DNA of 64,000 nucleotides from positions 372,001 to 436,000 of the forward strand of contig CAVYYX010000017.1 in assembly GCA_963772825.1 (NCBI GenBank), given 5' to 3'. Position numbers and translations under genes: made by a program. Numbering within the stretch: the stretch's first letter is position 1; every line of letters starts with the position of its first letter. Positions 8,953 to 17,071 of the stretch are shown one piece after another. The notes beneath the pieces were generated by a model. It saw only the letters and a list, made by a program, of their open reading frames with translations, was not told where the DNA came from and made no database searches. This stretch comes from Desertimonas sp963772825 (GTDB lineage Bacteria; Actinomycetota; Acidimicrobiia; Acidimicrobiales; Ilumatobacteraceae).

Positions 8953-10506
8953 GTGAGCGACCCGATGCAGGACAAGATCGACGACCTGCGCCAGCGCCGC
9001 GAGCAGGCGTTCGCCGCCGGGTCGCCGCACGCCGTCGAGCGCCAGCACGCCAAGGGCAAGTTGCTCGCCCGCGAGCGCATCGACTACCTCCTCGACCCGG
9101 GATCGTTCAACGAGCTCGACCTCCTGGCCCGTCACCGGGCCCATGCCTCGGGCCTCGACGAGCGCCCCTACACCGACGGGGTGATCACCGGCTGGGGGAC
9201 GGTCGACGGGCGCAAGGTGTTCGTGTTCTCCCAGGACTTCACCGTCTTCGGCGGTGCCCTCGGAGAGGTGTTCGCCGAGAAGATCCACAAGATGATGGAC
9301 CTCGCCCTGAAGGTAGGGGCGCCGGTCGTCGGGCTCAACGACGGTGCCGGGGCGCGCATCCAGGAGGGCGTCGTGTCGCTGGCGAGCTACGGCGGGATCT
9401 TCTACCGCAACGTGCTGTCGTCCGGCGTCGTGCCGCAGATCTCGGTGATCCTCGGGCCGTGCGCAGGCGGCGCCGTGTACTCGCCGGCGATGACCGACTT
9501 CATCTTCATGGTCCGCGAGTCGTCGCACATGTTCATCACCGGACCCGACGTCGTGAAGACGGTGACCGGTGAGGAGGTCACGCTCGAGGAGCTCGGCGGG
9601 GCGATGAGCCACGCGTCGAAGTCCGGGGTGGCCACGTTCGTCGCCGCCGACGAGAAGGCTTGCCTCGACGAGGTCCGCTTCCTCCTCGGGTACCTGCCCC
9701 AGAACAACATGGAGGAGCCGCCCGTCGTCGACTCGGGTGACGATCCCGAGCGGCTGTGCCCGGAACTCGACGAGATCCTCCCGGCGAGCGCCAACCTGCC
9801 CTACGACATGCACAAGGTGATCTCGTCGATCGTCGACGACGGTGAGTTCTTCGAGTACTTCCAGCACTGGGCCCGCTCGATCCTGTGCGGTTTCTCGCGC
9901 ATCGACGGGCGCACGGTCGGGATCGTCGGCAACCAACCGATGGTCCTCGCCGGCGTGCTCGACATCGAGTCGTCGGAGAAGGCGGCGCGGTTCGTGCGCA
10001 CGTGCGACGCCTTCAACATCCCGATCGTCACGTTCGTCGACGTCCCCGGCTTCCTCCCCGGCGTCGACCAGGAGTACGGCGGGATCATCCGCCACGGCGC
10101 CAAGTTGCTGTACGCCTACTGCGAGGCGACCGTGCCGCGCATCCAGGTGATCACGCGCAAGGCGTATGGCGGGGCCTACGTCGTGATGGATTCGAAGTCG
10201 ATCGGCTCCGACCTGTCCTACGCCTGGCCCACCGCAGAGCTCGCCGTCATGGGACCGCAGGGCGCCGTCGAGATCGTCTACCGCCGCGAGCTCCAACAGG
10301 CCGCCGACCCGGCGGCCCGGCGTGCCGAGCTCGTCGCCGAGTACACCGAGAAGTACGCCAACCCGTACGCCGCTGCCGAGCGCGGCTACGTCGACGACGT
10401 GATCGCCCCGGCCGAGACCCGCCAGAAGCTCGTCGCCGGCCTGGCGATGCTGCGCACCAAGCGCGAGGAGCTGCCCCGCCGCAAGCACGGCAACATGCCC
10501 CTCTGA
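8953..10506 (+). CDS. pccB: Acyl-CoA carboxylase beta subunit (propionyl-CoA carboxylase type)
   Basis: GTG start at 8953; 517 residues. Carboxyltransferase domain throughout: the N-terminal half binds the acyl-CoA (KGKLLARERIDYLLDPGSFNEL, FGGALGEVFAEKIHKMMDLA) and the C-terminal half carries biotin-side motifs (GFLPGVDQEYGGIIRHGAKLL, KAYGGAYVVM). It transfers CO2 from carboxybiotin to propionyl- or acetyl-CoA and needs a biotinylated alpha chain, which is not in this window. In this genome type it would feed odd-chain or branched acyl-CoA into methylmalonyl-CoA. No downstream partner follows on this strand. Confidence 0.92.
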   Translation: MSDPMQDKIDDLRQRREQAFAAGSPHAVERQHAKGKLLARERIDYLLDPGSFNELDLLARHRAHASGLDERPYTDGVITGWGTVDGRKVFVFSQDFTVFGGALGEVFAEKIHKMMDLALKVGAPVVGLNDGAGARIQEGVVSLASYGGIFYRNVLSSGVVPQISVILGPCAGGAVYSPAMTDFIFMVRESSHMFITGPDVVKTVTGEEVTLEELGGAMSHASKSGVATFVAADEKACLDEVRFLLGYLPQNNMEEPPVVDSGDDPERLCPELDEILPASANLPYDMHKVISSIVDDGEFFEYFQHWARSILCGFSRIDGRTVGIVGNQPMVLAGVLDIESSEKAARFVRTCDAFNIPIVTFVDVPGFLPGVDQEYGGIIRHGAKLLYAYCEATVPRIQVITRKAYGGAYVVMDSKSIGSDLSYAWPTAELAVMGPQGAVEIVYRRELQQAADPAARRAELVAEYTEKYANPYAAAERGYVDDVIAPAETRQKLVAGLAMLRTKREELPRRKHGNMPL

Positions 10507-10607
10507 CCGCGTCCCCGATCGGGCTCGACGATCCACCGCCGCGGAGGCTCAGGCGTTCGACGAAGCCGCCTCGCTACATCATCCAGAGCGCCACCCGTCG
10601 GCACGGA

Positions 10608-11123
10608 CTAGCCGGTGGGTCCGTTGGTGAGTCCGCCGGAGCGGCCTTTGGTGGCTTTGCCGAGGTAGCCGAGTTGGCGGGCGCGCATCACCCGTTTGAT
10701 CGCTGAGCCGGGCTGCAGGTTGCGGGCCAACGCGACCGTCTGGGTCGGGTTGTGCCCACCGAGGGCATGGGCCAGGGCGTAGATCAGGGCGTCGACGGCG
10801 GCGGGGTCGGCGTCGGGGTGGTCGTCGATGATCCCTGACCAGCCTCGCGAGTCGAGCACTTCGCCATGCAGGTTGGCTTCGATGAGTTGGCCGATCTGGA
10901 TCCGGCCGAGGTCGGCGGCGCGTACGGGGATGCCGTCGGGGCGTCGGGTGACGCGTACGTCGTCGGGGACGAGTCGTTGTTCGTCGTCGTCCCAGGACAG
11001 TCGGATGTCGAGGTCGTAGGGGTCTTTGTCGGTGACGACGATGCGCACCGAGCGGGGCACCGACCGTGCCAGCCCGTTGGGACCGACCGAAACCTTGCCG
11101 CGTGTCGTGATGTCGAACTCCAA
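10608..11123 (-). CDS. Hypothetical protein with HTH-like C-terminus
   Basis: I chose a TTG at 11123 because GGAG lies five bases upstream and translation then begins EFDITTRGKVSVGPNGLARS; an ATG at 11180 is also in frame. The N-terminal half is beta-rich with DKDPYDLDIRLSWDDDEQRL. The C-terminus, NPTQTVALARNLQPGSAIKR followed by RARQLGYLG, resembles the helix-turn-helix tails of small actinobacterial proteins of unknown function. It borders a lower-GC intergenic stretch and diverges from a secreted-protein gene. No function is proposed. Confidence 0.55.
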   Translation of the reverse strand: MEFDITTRGKVSVGPNGLARSVPRSVRIVVTDKDPYDLDIRLSWDDDEQRLVPDDVRVTRRPDGIPVRAADLGRIQIGQLIEANLHGEVLDSRGWSGIIDDHPDADPAAVDALIYALAHALGGHNPTQTVALARNLQPGSAIKRVMRARQLGYLGKATKGRSGGLTNGPTG

Positions 11124-11141
11124 CGCTACTCCAATCGAATT

Positions 11142-11340
11142 CCTAGGCGTACGTGAGCATAGGTTCATTGTATCGTACACATGTTGGTTCAGGAAGTGTG
11201 CGAATGCTCGACCAGTTCTGCATCGCCTCCTGAACCGTCCGCCTGTGGGTGTGGTGGGACCTTCGACTCACACGGTCCCGGGACTACAGGTCCCGTCGTA
11301 TATGTTGTTGTCTACCTAGGTTGCTATAGACATAGGTTGA
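11142..11340. promoter_or_regulatory. Lower-GC divergent promoter region with direct repeats
   Basis: Two imperfect direct repeats share CCTAGG-N10-CATAGGTT, at 11142-11164 and 11315-11338, 173 bp apart. Between them is a small hairpin CGGGAC-TACAG-GTCCCG (11279-11295). The stretch is visibly richer in A+T than its surroundings (for example TTGTATCGTACACATGTTGG). It separates the hypothetical HTH-like gene from the secreted-protein gene and probably carries both promoters. Confidence 0.5.
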
Positions 11341-11433
11341 AGGTAGCTTAGCGGACAGCGTCGGGGGTCATCAGCTCCTGGGGCACTCCAGTCCGTCACC
11401 AACAACACCCGTCCCTCGGAGGGGACAATCTCA

Positions 11434-11990
11434 ATGCAACATCCACTGCGCCGCCTGATCCTCGGAACGGTCAGCGCCGCGACCGCCTTCCTCGCCTTCG
11501 GCCAGGGTGCCCTCGCCGACGACGAGGGGAACTACATCCCGCCCAATGTGGGTTTCTACGACGTGCCCAACCAAGGCCCCGAGAACGTGCCCGGTGATTT
11601 CTGCGGCGGTGACGGCTCGATCGGCGACGTGATCCCCGACGGCATGTTCCGCGCCTACGTCACCCAAATCAATGACCACGAGGTCGGCCTCGACCTGATT
11701 TGCGTGTACCGCACCGCCCAGGACGACACGATCTATCAGGTCCCCGACGGCTACGTGACGAACAACAACAACGCGTGCGCTGGATGCCGACCAACGACGG
11801 CCTCACGATCCACGGCTCCGCCGAGGGCCACGGCAACATGCACTACGACTGGGACGTCCCCTTCGACCAATCAATGGACGCCTGGGTCGGCGTGTACGGC
11901 GGCCGCGTCCACTTCATCGTCTCGGCCCCGTCGTTCCACGACGAGGGCACCTACGACGACGGTGAGGACGACGGCCACTGCGGCTGCTGA
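11434..11990 (+). CDS. Small secreted protein, frameshifted
   Basis: The ATG at 11434 begins a Sec signal peptide: basic QHPLRRLI, hydrophobic LGTVSAATAFLAFGQG, cleavage near ALADDEG. The mature part has an acidic, Gly/Asn-rich sequence with Cys in GDFCGG and LICVYRT. Near 11777, in an AAC-repeat region, the frame breaks, and the protein continues in another frame as RWMPTNDGLTIHGSAEGHGN, ending DGEDDGHCGC. A strong hairpin follows 30 bp later. I do not recognise the family. Confidence 0.6.
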
Positions 11991-12019
11991 CCCCCCAGGA
12001 TCGCAGCGGCGGCTGCGGA

Positions 12020-12051
12020 CTGCCCACCGACAGTTACCCGTCGGTGGGCAG
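12020..12051 (+). terminator. Hairpin terminator after secreted-protein gene
   Basis: Perfect 12-bp arms CTGCCCACCGAC and GTCGGTGGGCAG around an 8-nt loop, 29 bp after the stop of the secreted-protein gene. There is no U-run, as is common for actinobacterial terminators. Confidence 0.65.
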
Positions 12052-12068
12052 CACGGAGCGTCCGCTGC

Positions 12069-12250
12069 ATGCTGTTGCCGCTCGAAGAGGACGACACGAC
12101 CTGTCTTGCCTACCGCACTGCCGTGATGCTCACCGGTGAGGAGCACAAGGACGTCGACATCGCGACGAGCTACGCCGCGGACACCGGCCAGGACATCACC
12201 GCCTGGTCAACGACGTGATCGTCGCCTATCTGGACGGTCAGTGCGCCTGA
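12069..12250 (+). pseudogene. Frame-scrambled short reading frame, perhaps a secreted-protein relic
   Basis: An ATG at 12069 gives LPLEEDDTTCLAYRTAVMLT then EEHKDVDIATSYAADTGQD, and after a one-base slip near 12207 the frame continues LVNDVIVAYLDGQCA to a stop at 12248-12250. A further Cys-bearing fragment, CSIADRRVLRTRDTCYEAPN, lies at about 12266-12343. Acidic, Cys-poor composition resembles the secreted gene upstream. Whether this is a decayed paralogue or an error-laden gene is unclear. The rest of the gap to 12366 shows nothing further. Confidence 0.3.
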
Positions 12251-12366
12251 CGGTTGTCCTCGGGCTGCTCGATCGCCGACCGTCGTGTTCTGCGTACCCG
12301 GGACACCTGCTACGAGGCTCCCAACGGGCAGGTGGAGTGCTGATACAACGCTTGGTGTCTAGTCCG

Positions 12367-12738
12367 CTATGGCTGGGCTAAATGGCAGACGGCTTCGACG
12401 TTGTTGCCGTCTGGATCGCGGACGAAGGCGCCGAAGTAGTGCTCGTGGTACTCCGGCCATGGGCGCGGTTCGTGGAGCACCTCGGCGCCGTTGGCGACGG
12501 CGACGTCGAAGAAGGCCTGCACGGTGGCGCGGTCGGGAGCGGTGAAGGCGAGGTGTGACTCGCGGAACCCGTCGCCGGTCTGCTGGGCGCCGATCCAGAA
12601 GTCCGGGAACTCCGTGCCGTAGCCGATCGCCTGGCCGAAGTCGAGGACCCGCTTGCCCCCGAGCGGAGCGAGCACGGCATCGTAGAAGGCGGCGGCTGCG
12701 GCGAGATCGGCGCATTGGATGGAGACGTGATCGATCAT
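12367..12738 (-). CDS. VOC family (glyoxalase-like) protein
   Basis: 123 residues from the ATG at 12738, one vicinal-oxygen-chelate domain. It begins MIDHVSIQCADLAAAAAFYD, the usual VOC opening with a metal-binding His, and ends FVRDPDGNNVEAVCH, which carries the metal-binding Glu. Such proteins are glyoxalases, dioxygenases or resistance proteins. The long open frame upstream of 12738 overlaps fbpC on the other strand and is not coding. Confidence 0.85.
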   Translation of the reverse strand: MIDHVSIQCADLAAAAAFYDAVLAPLGGKRVLDFGQAIGYGTEFPDFWIGAQQTGDGFRESHLAFTAPDRATVQAFFDVAVANGAEVLHEPRPWPEYHEHYFGAFVRDPDGNNVEAVCHLAQP

Positions 12739-12774
12739 GTCCCCGATTCTTGCTCGCCGGTAGCGTCGCCGACC

Positions 12775-13800
12775 ATGCCGGCCGGGTTGGGCATCACCGT
12801 CGAGGGCCTCGCCGCGGCCTACGGCTCGGCGGCGGTCCTGCACGGCGTTTCCCTGAGCGTCGAACCCGGCGAGATCCTCGCCCTGCTCGGCCCATCCGGA
12901 TGCGGCAAGACGACGTTGCTGCGGTGCATCGCCGGGCTCGAAGCGCCGACCGCCGGGCGCATCCTCATCGGTGAGCGCGACGTCACGGCGGGCCGCGGCG
13001 TGCCGCCGGAGAAGCGCCGCGTCGGGATGGTCTTTCAGGACGGCGCCCTGTTCCCGCACAAGACCGTCGCCAGCAACGTCGGCTACGGGGTTCCCCGCGG
13101 AGACGGCCGGCGACAGCGCAGCACCGCGTCGCTCGACCTCGTCGGGCTCGGTGATATGGCGGCGCGGATGCCCGGGACGCTGTCGGGAGGCGAACAGCAG
13201 CGAGTCGCTCTCGCCCGGGCCCTCGCGCCGGAGCCGGGGGTCATCCTCCTCGACGAACCGTTCTCCAGCCTCGACGCCGGCCTGCGGTGGCAGCTGCGCA
13301 GCGATGTTCGCCGGATGCTCACCGGGATCGGGGTGACGACGATCCTCGTCACCCACGACCAGGACGAGGCGCTGACGTTCGGCGACCGTGTCGCGGTGAT
13401 GCGTGCCGGAACGATCGAGCAGGTCGGCGCGCCGCCCGACATCTACGCCCGCCCGGCTTCGCCGTGGGTCGCCACGTTCGTGGGTGAGGCCAACCTCCTC
13501 GACGCAAGCTTCGGTGCCGACGGGGCGGACACGGCAATCGGGGTCATCCCGACGTCTGCATCGGACGGGACGGGGCAGGTGCTCTGCCGGCCCGAGCAGT
13601 TGCGCCTGGCAACGTCGGGGTCCGCAACCGTCGGTGCGGTCAGCTACTTCGGTCGGGACACCCGCTACGAGATCGACCTCCCCGAGGCCGGGACGTTGAT
13701 CGTGCGCACCCCCGGGCCACCCGAGCACGAGCCCGGCGACGCCGTCACCGTTCGCTTCATCGGCGCCTTCGCCCAGGGCTGGCCGACGGGTACCCATTAG
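12775..13800 (+). CDS. fbpC: Iron(III) ABC transporter, ATP-binding protein
   Basis: 341 residues from the ATG at 12775. Walker A LLGPSGCGKTT, Q-loop MVFQDGALFPHKTVASNVGY, signature LSGGEQQRVALARAL, Walker B ILLDEPFSSLD and H-loop LVTHDQDEA are all intact. A C-terminal regulatory (TOBE-like) segment follows after residue 240. The D-x-GALFPH-x-T Q-loop region and the gene order ATPase, binding protein, permease fit FbpC. It energises ferric iron uptake with the two genes downstream. Confidence 0.9.
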   Translation: MPAGLGITVEGLAAAYGSAAVLHGVSLSVEPGEILALLGPSGCGKTTLLRCIAGLEAPTAGRILIGERDVTAGRGVPPEKRRVGMVFQDGALFPHKTVASNVGYGVPRGDGRRQRSTASLDLVGLGDMAARMPGTLSGGEQQRVALARALAPEPGVILLDEPFSSLDAGLRWQLRSDVRRMLTGIGVTTILVTHDQDEALTFGDRVAVMRAGTIEQVGAPPDIYARPASPWVATFVGEANLLDASFGADGADTAIGVIPTSASDGTGQVLCRPEQLRLATSGSATVGAVSYFGRDTRYEIDLPEAGTLIVRTPGPPEHEPGDAVTVRFIGAFAQGWPTGTH

Positions 13801-13865
13801 GTCCGCCTACTCACTACATATAGGGCGCCTTGAAGCCGGCGCCGGGGAGGCCCTACCGTGGCACC

Positions 13866-14888
13866 GTGACGATACGGAAGGCGCTGGCGACAGGGCTCTG
13901 CGGTGCCGTCGTCCTGGCCGCTGCCGGCCCGGCGACCGCCGGCGACGACGGCGGCACGGTCGTCATCTACTCGGGGCGCACGGAGAACCTCGTCCAGCCG
14001 ATCCTCGACCGCTTCAGCGAGGAGACCGGCATCGACGTCGAGGTTCGCTACGGCAACACCTCCGACCTCGCCCTGCTGATCGAGGAGGAGGGCGACCAGG
14101 CGCCGGCCGACGTCTTCCTCTCGCAGTCACCGGGCGCCGTCGGCTACCTCGACCAGCGCGGCCTGCTCGGCACGCTCGACGACGCTGCCGTCGACCGCGT
14201 CCCCGAGCAGTTCCACGCCGGCGACGGCAGCTGGGTCGGCCTGTCCGGGCGCCAGCGGGTGCTCGCCTTCAACCCCCAGATCGTGCCCGAGGAGGAGCTT
14301 CCGTCGAGCGTCCTCGACCTCACCGGGGAGGAGTGGTCCGGGCGCATCGGCATCGCCCCGTCGAACGCCTCGTTCCAAGATTTTGTGTCGGCGATGCGCA
14401 TCGAGCTCGGCGACGAGGCCACCACGGAGTGGCTGGAGGGCATCGCCGCAAACGATCCAGTGACGTTCGCCAACAACAGCGCCATCGTCGCCGCGATCGG
14501 CAGGGGCGAGATCGACGTCGGTCTCGTCAACCACTACTACGTGTTCCAAGCGCTGGCAGAGGATCCCGACTTTCCCGGACGCAACCACAACTTCGCTCCT
14601 GACGACATCGGCAGCCTCGTCATCGTCACGGCGGCATCCGTGCTCGCCGGCGCCGACCACGCCGACGAGGCCGACGCGCTGGTCGAGTTCCTCCTCTCCG
14701 AGGAGGCCCAGCGCTACTTCTCCGACGAGACCTTCGAGTACCCGCTGGCCAGCGGGGTGGAGCCCGCCGAGGTGCTGCCCGACATCGACCTCGCCGCGGC
14801 GAGTGACATCGACCTCGACTTCGACGACCTCGGCGCCGACCTCGAGACGACGCGGGAGATGATCCGCGACGCCGGGCTCGAGGGCTGA
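13866..14888 (+). CDS. fbpA: Iron(III)-binding periplasmic protein
   Basis: GTG start at 13866; 340 residues. Signal peptide TIRKALATGLCGAVVLAAAG, cleavage near ATAGDDG. The mature protein begins VVIYSGRTENLVQPILDRFS, standard for FbpA-class binding proteins. The GLVNHYYVFQAL segment has the paired tyrosines that bind ferric iron in this family. It lies 65 bp after fbpC and its stop codon is directly followed by the fbpB start. No lipobox is visible, which is unusual for an actinobacterial binding protein and leaves its anchoring open. Confidence 0.9.
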   Translation: MTIRKALATGLCGAVVLAAAGPATAGDDGGTVVIYSGRTENLVQPILDRFSEETGIDVEVRYGNTSDLALLIEEEGDQAPADVFLSQSPGAVGYLDQRGLLGTLDDAAVDRVPEQFHAGDGSWVGLSGRQRVLAFNPQIVPEEELPSSVLDLTGEEWSGRIGIAPSNASFQDFVSAMRIELGDEATTEWLEGIAANDPVTFANNSAIVAAIGRGEIDVGLVNHYYVFQALAEDPDFPGRNHNFAPDDIGSLVIVTAASVLAGADHADEADALVEFLLSEEAQRYFSDETFEYPLASGVEPAEVLPDIDLAAASDIDLDFDDLGADLETTREMIRDAGLEG

Positions 14889-16568
14889 ATGGCCGACGTC
14901 GCCACGGTCACGGCTGCCGAGCTCAGCGTCGACACGGTCTTCGAACCGCCGCCAACCGATCACCCGATTCCCGGGCGGCGGGTCACCCGAGGGGGAGGCG
15001 TCGTCCTGCACCTCGTCGGCGTTCTGGTCGCCGCCGCATTTGCCGCCCCGGTGCTGTACGTGGCATGGCGGGCGCTGACGCTGGGCGGTGACCGCCGTGA
15101 CGTGTTCTCCGAGTCGCTCGCCCCCGCCTGGCGGACGGTGCAGCTCGGCGTCCTCGTGACCACGGCGGCAGGAGTGATCGGCGTGACGTTGGCCTGGTTG
15201 TTGACGCGGACCGACCTGGCGATGGCCCCGGTGTGGCGCGTGCTGGCGCCGCTGCCTCTCGTGTTCCCTTCGTTCATCGGTGCCGCCGCGTTCATCGCCG
15301 GGCTCGGTCCCGACGGCGTGCTGCGCGACGTCCTCGAGCTCGTCGGTTATCACCCACCGCTTCGCTTTCGGGGCCTCGGCGCCTCCGTGCTCGTGCTCAC
15401 GCTGTTCACCTACCCGCTCGTCTACCTCCCGGTCGCCGCCCGCCTGGCGACGCTCCCGCCGCAGCTCGAGGAGAGCAGCCGGTTGCTCGGCGATCGGCCG
15501 GCGCGGACCTTCGGGCGGGTGACCCTGCCGCTCGTCCGCGGGGCGATCGCCGGCGGGACGCTGATGGTCCTGCTCTATTGTCTCAGCGAGTTCGGCGCCG
15601 TGCAGCTGCTCGGCTTCGACACGTTGACCCGCGTTGTCTACGCCACACGGCTCGCCGATCGGGCCGCGTCGTTCATGGCTGCGGCGATCCTCGTGGTCAT
15701 GGCGCTCACGGCGATCTTCATCGAGCGCCGATTGCGCGGACCGCTCGATCACCGCACTGGGGCGGCGGCGCGGCGCGGCCGGGCGGTGCGCCTCGGACGC
15801 TGGAAGGTGCCGGCGACGGCATTCGTGGCGATCGTCCTCGGTCTGGCCCTCGTCGTCCCGGTGGTCTCGCTCGGACAGTGGGCCTGGCGGGCGATCGCCA
15901 ACGCCGACGAACCGCGACCGGAGGCGTTGCGACACGAGCTCGGCTCGCTGGCTGCGCCGGCCTGGACGACGGCGTGGCTCGGCGTCGTGGCCAGCGTCGT
16001 GGCCATCGCCATCGTCGTCCCGGTCGCCGTGCTCGCGGTCCGCCATCGCACGCGAGTCTCGGCCGCCGTCACGACGTCGATCACCGCAGGGTTCGCGGTG
16101 CCTGGTCTCGTCATCGCTCTCAGCCTGACGTTCTGGGCGCTGCGTGCCCCTGGCTTGTCGGCGCTGTACCAGACGGTGCCGCTGCTGATCGTCGCCTACG
16201 TCGTGCACTTCGGCGCCCAGGCCCTGCGCTCGTCCGAGCTCGCCGTCGGGTCGGTGCCCAGGGCGCTCGACGAGTCGGCGTTGCTGCTGGGAGCATCGCC
16301 GGTGCGGCGGGCTGTCACCGTGCACCTGCCGCTGATGCTCCCCGGCCTGCTCGCCGGTGGCGGGCTGGTGATGCTGTCGGTGCTCAAAGAGCTGCCGGCG
16401 ACGCTGCTCCTCGCCCCGATCGGCTACGAGACGCTGACGACCCGGGTGTGGGGTGCGTTCGAGGACGGCTTCCTCGCCGAGGCCGGATTCGCAGCGATCG
16501 CCCTGCTCGCCGCCTCGGCCCTGCTCACCTGGCTGATCGTCCTGCGCCGCACCCACCACCTCGCCTGA
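14889..16568 (+). CDS. fbpB: Iron(III) ABC transporter permease
   Basis: 559 residues from an ATG immediately after the fbpA stop, implying coupled translation. It is a fused permease with two sets of about six membrane segments each, the first starting near residue 38 and the second near residue 310. Each half carries an EAA-type loop that contacts the ATPase: EESSRLLGDRPARTFGRVTL and DESALLLGASPVRRAVTVHL. This doubled plan is normal for FbpB. Confidence 0.9.
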   Translation: MADVATVTAAELSVDTVFEPPPTDHPIPGRRVTRGGGVVLHLVGVLVAAAFAAPVLYVAWRALTLGGDRRDVFSESLAPAWRTVQLGVLVTTAAGVIGVTLAWLLTRTDLAMAPVWRVLAPLPLVFPSFIGAAAFIAGLGPDGVLRDVLELVGYHPPLRFRGLGASVLVLTLFTYPLVYLPVAARLATLPPQLEESSRLLGDRPARTFGRVTLPLVRGAIAGGTLMVLLYCLSEFGAVQLLGFDTLTRVVYATRLADRAASFMAAAILVVMALTAIFIERRLRGPLDHRTGAAARRGRAVRLGRWKVPATAFVAIVLGLALVVPVVSLGQWAWRAIANADEPRPEALRHELGSLAAPAWTTAWLGVVASVVAIAIVVPVAVLAVRHRTRVSAAVTTSITAGFAVPGLVIALSLTFWALRAPGLSALYQTVPLLIVAYVVHFGAQALRSSELAVGSVPRALDESALLLGASPVRRAVTVHLPLMLPGLLAGGGLVMLSVLKELPATLLLAPIGYETLTTRVWGAFEDGFLAEAGFAAIALLAASALLTWLIVLRRTHHLA

Positions 16569-16629
16569 CCCGAGTGTTTCCGGACCACCCCTCGCGCCGG
16601 TGGCACTCGGGTAGCCGGAAACACTCGGG
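16569..16629. terminator. Hairpin terminator after fbpB (CCCGAGTG family)
   Basis: Perfect 15-bp arms CCCGAGTGTTTCCGG (16569-16583) and CCGGAAACACTCGGG (16615-16629). The loop contains a smaller CCACC/GGTGG stem. It begins one base past the fbpB stop and also lies downstream of the convergent whiB gene, so it may end both transcripts. The CCCGAGTG core recurs at 48441-48484. Confidence 0.7.
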
Positions 16630-16734
16630 TGGGAACGACGCGCCGCTACCTGCGCATCCAGCTGACAAATCGCGTCGAAACCCATCGGTTGCCGATTGCG
16701 ACGCGCCCGCCACGCCCGTCCCGAATCGGGATGG

Positions 16735-16983
16735 CTAGGCGGAGTGGCGCCAGGTAAGGCGCTCGTCGGACGTCAGGCCGCCCCACACGCCGTGGCGCTC
16801 GCCGCTGACGACGGCGTGTTCGAGGCACTCGGCGCGGACCGGGCACGACTCGCACACCGCCTTGGCGCGGAGCTCCCGGGCCCTGCGGTCGCCTTTGCGC
16901 TCGCCGCTGAACGGTGGGTAGAAGTCGCGCCCGGCCTCGCCCCGACAACTCGCCCGGCGCTGCCATGTCAGGTTTCCCGTCAC
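16735..16983 (-). CDS. whiB: WhiB family iron-sulfur regulator
   Basis: 82 residues from a GTG at 16983. The four cluster-binding cysteines are C13, C44, C47 and C53 (C-x30-C-x2-C-x5-C), followed by the G-V-W-G-G turn and a short basic tail. WhiB proteins bind a [4Fe-4S] cluster and act with the major sigma factor. The size and short C-terminus resemble WhiB1/WhmD-type housekeeping members. Other in-frame starts lie upstream, but sequence before TGNLTWQRRASC is not family-like. It is convergent with fbpB. Confidence 0.88.
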   Translation of the reverse strand: MTGNLTWQRRASCRGEAGRDFYPPFSGERKGDRRARELRAKAVCESCPVRAECLEHAVVSGERHGVWGGLTSDERLTWRHSA

Positions 16984-17071
16984 CACGAGAGTCACGGTAG
17001 AAACGGCGCCGGCTTCAATCAACGACCAGACGGCGGTGTTCACACAGGGTTTACCGCCTCGGAACGTTCCG

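Noticed and set aside
8938..10536. Long minus-strand open frame opposite pccB
   Set aside because: Shadow of the carboxyltransferase gene; composition is His/Val/Asp-rich with no family features.
13801..13865. Fur or IdeR box before fbpA
   Set aside because: Only a short AT-rich stretch (CTACATATAGGG) is present and it has no convincing symmetry.
14127..16685. Very long open frame on the minus strand opposite fbpA-fbpB
   Set aside because: Its translation is Arg/Asp/Gln-rich low-complexity with no domain, as expected opposite a high-GC gene; fbpA and fbpB on the plus strand have clear motifs.
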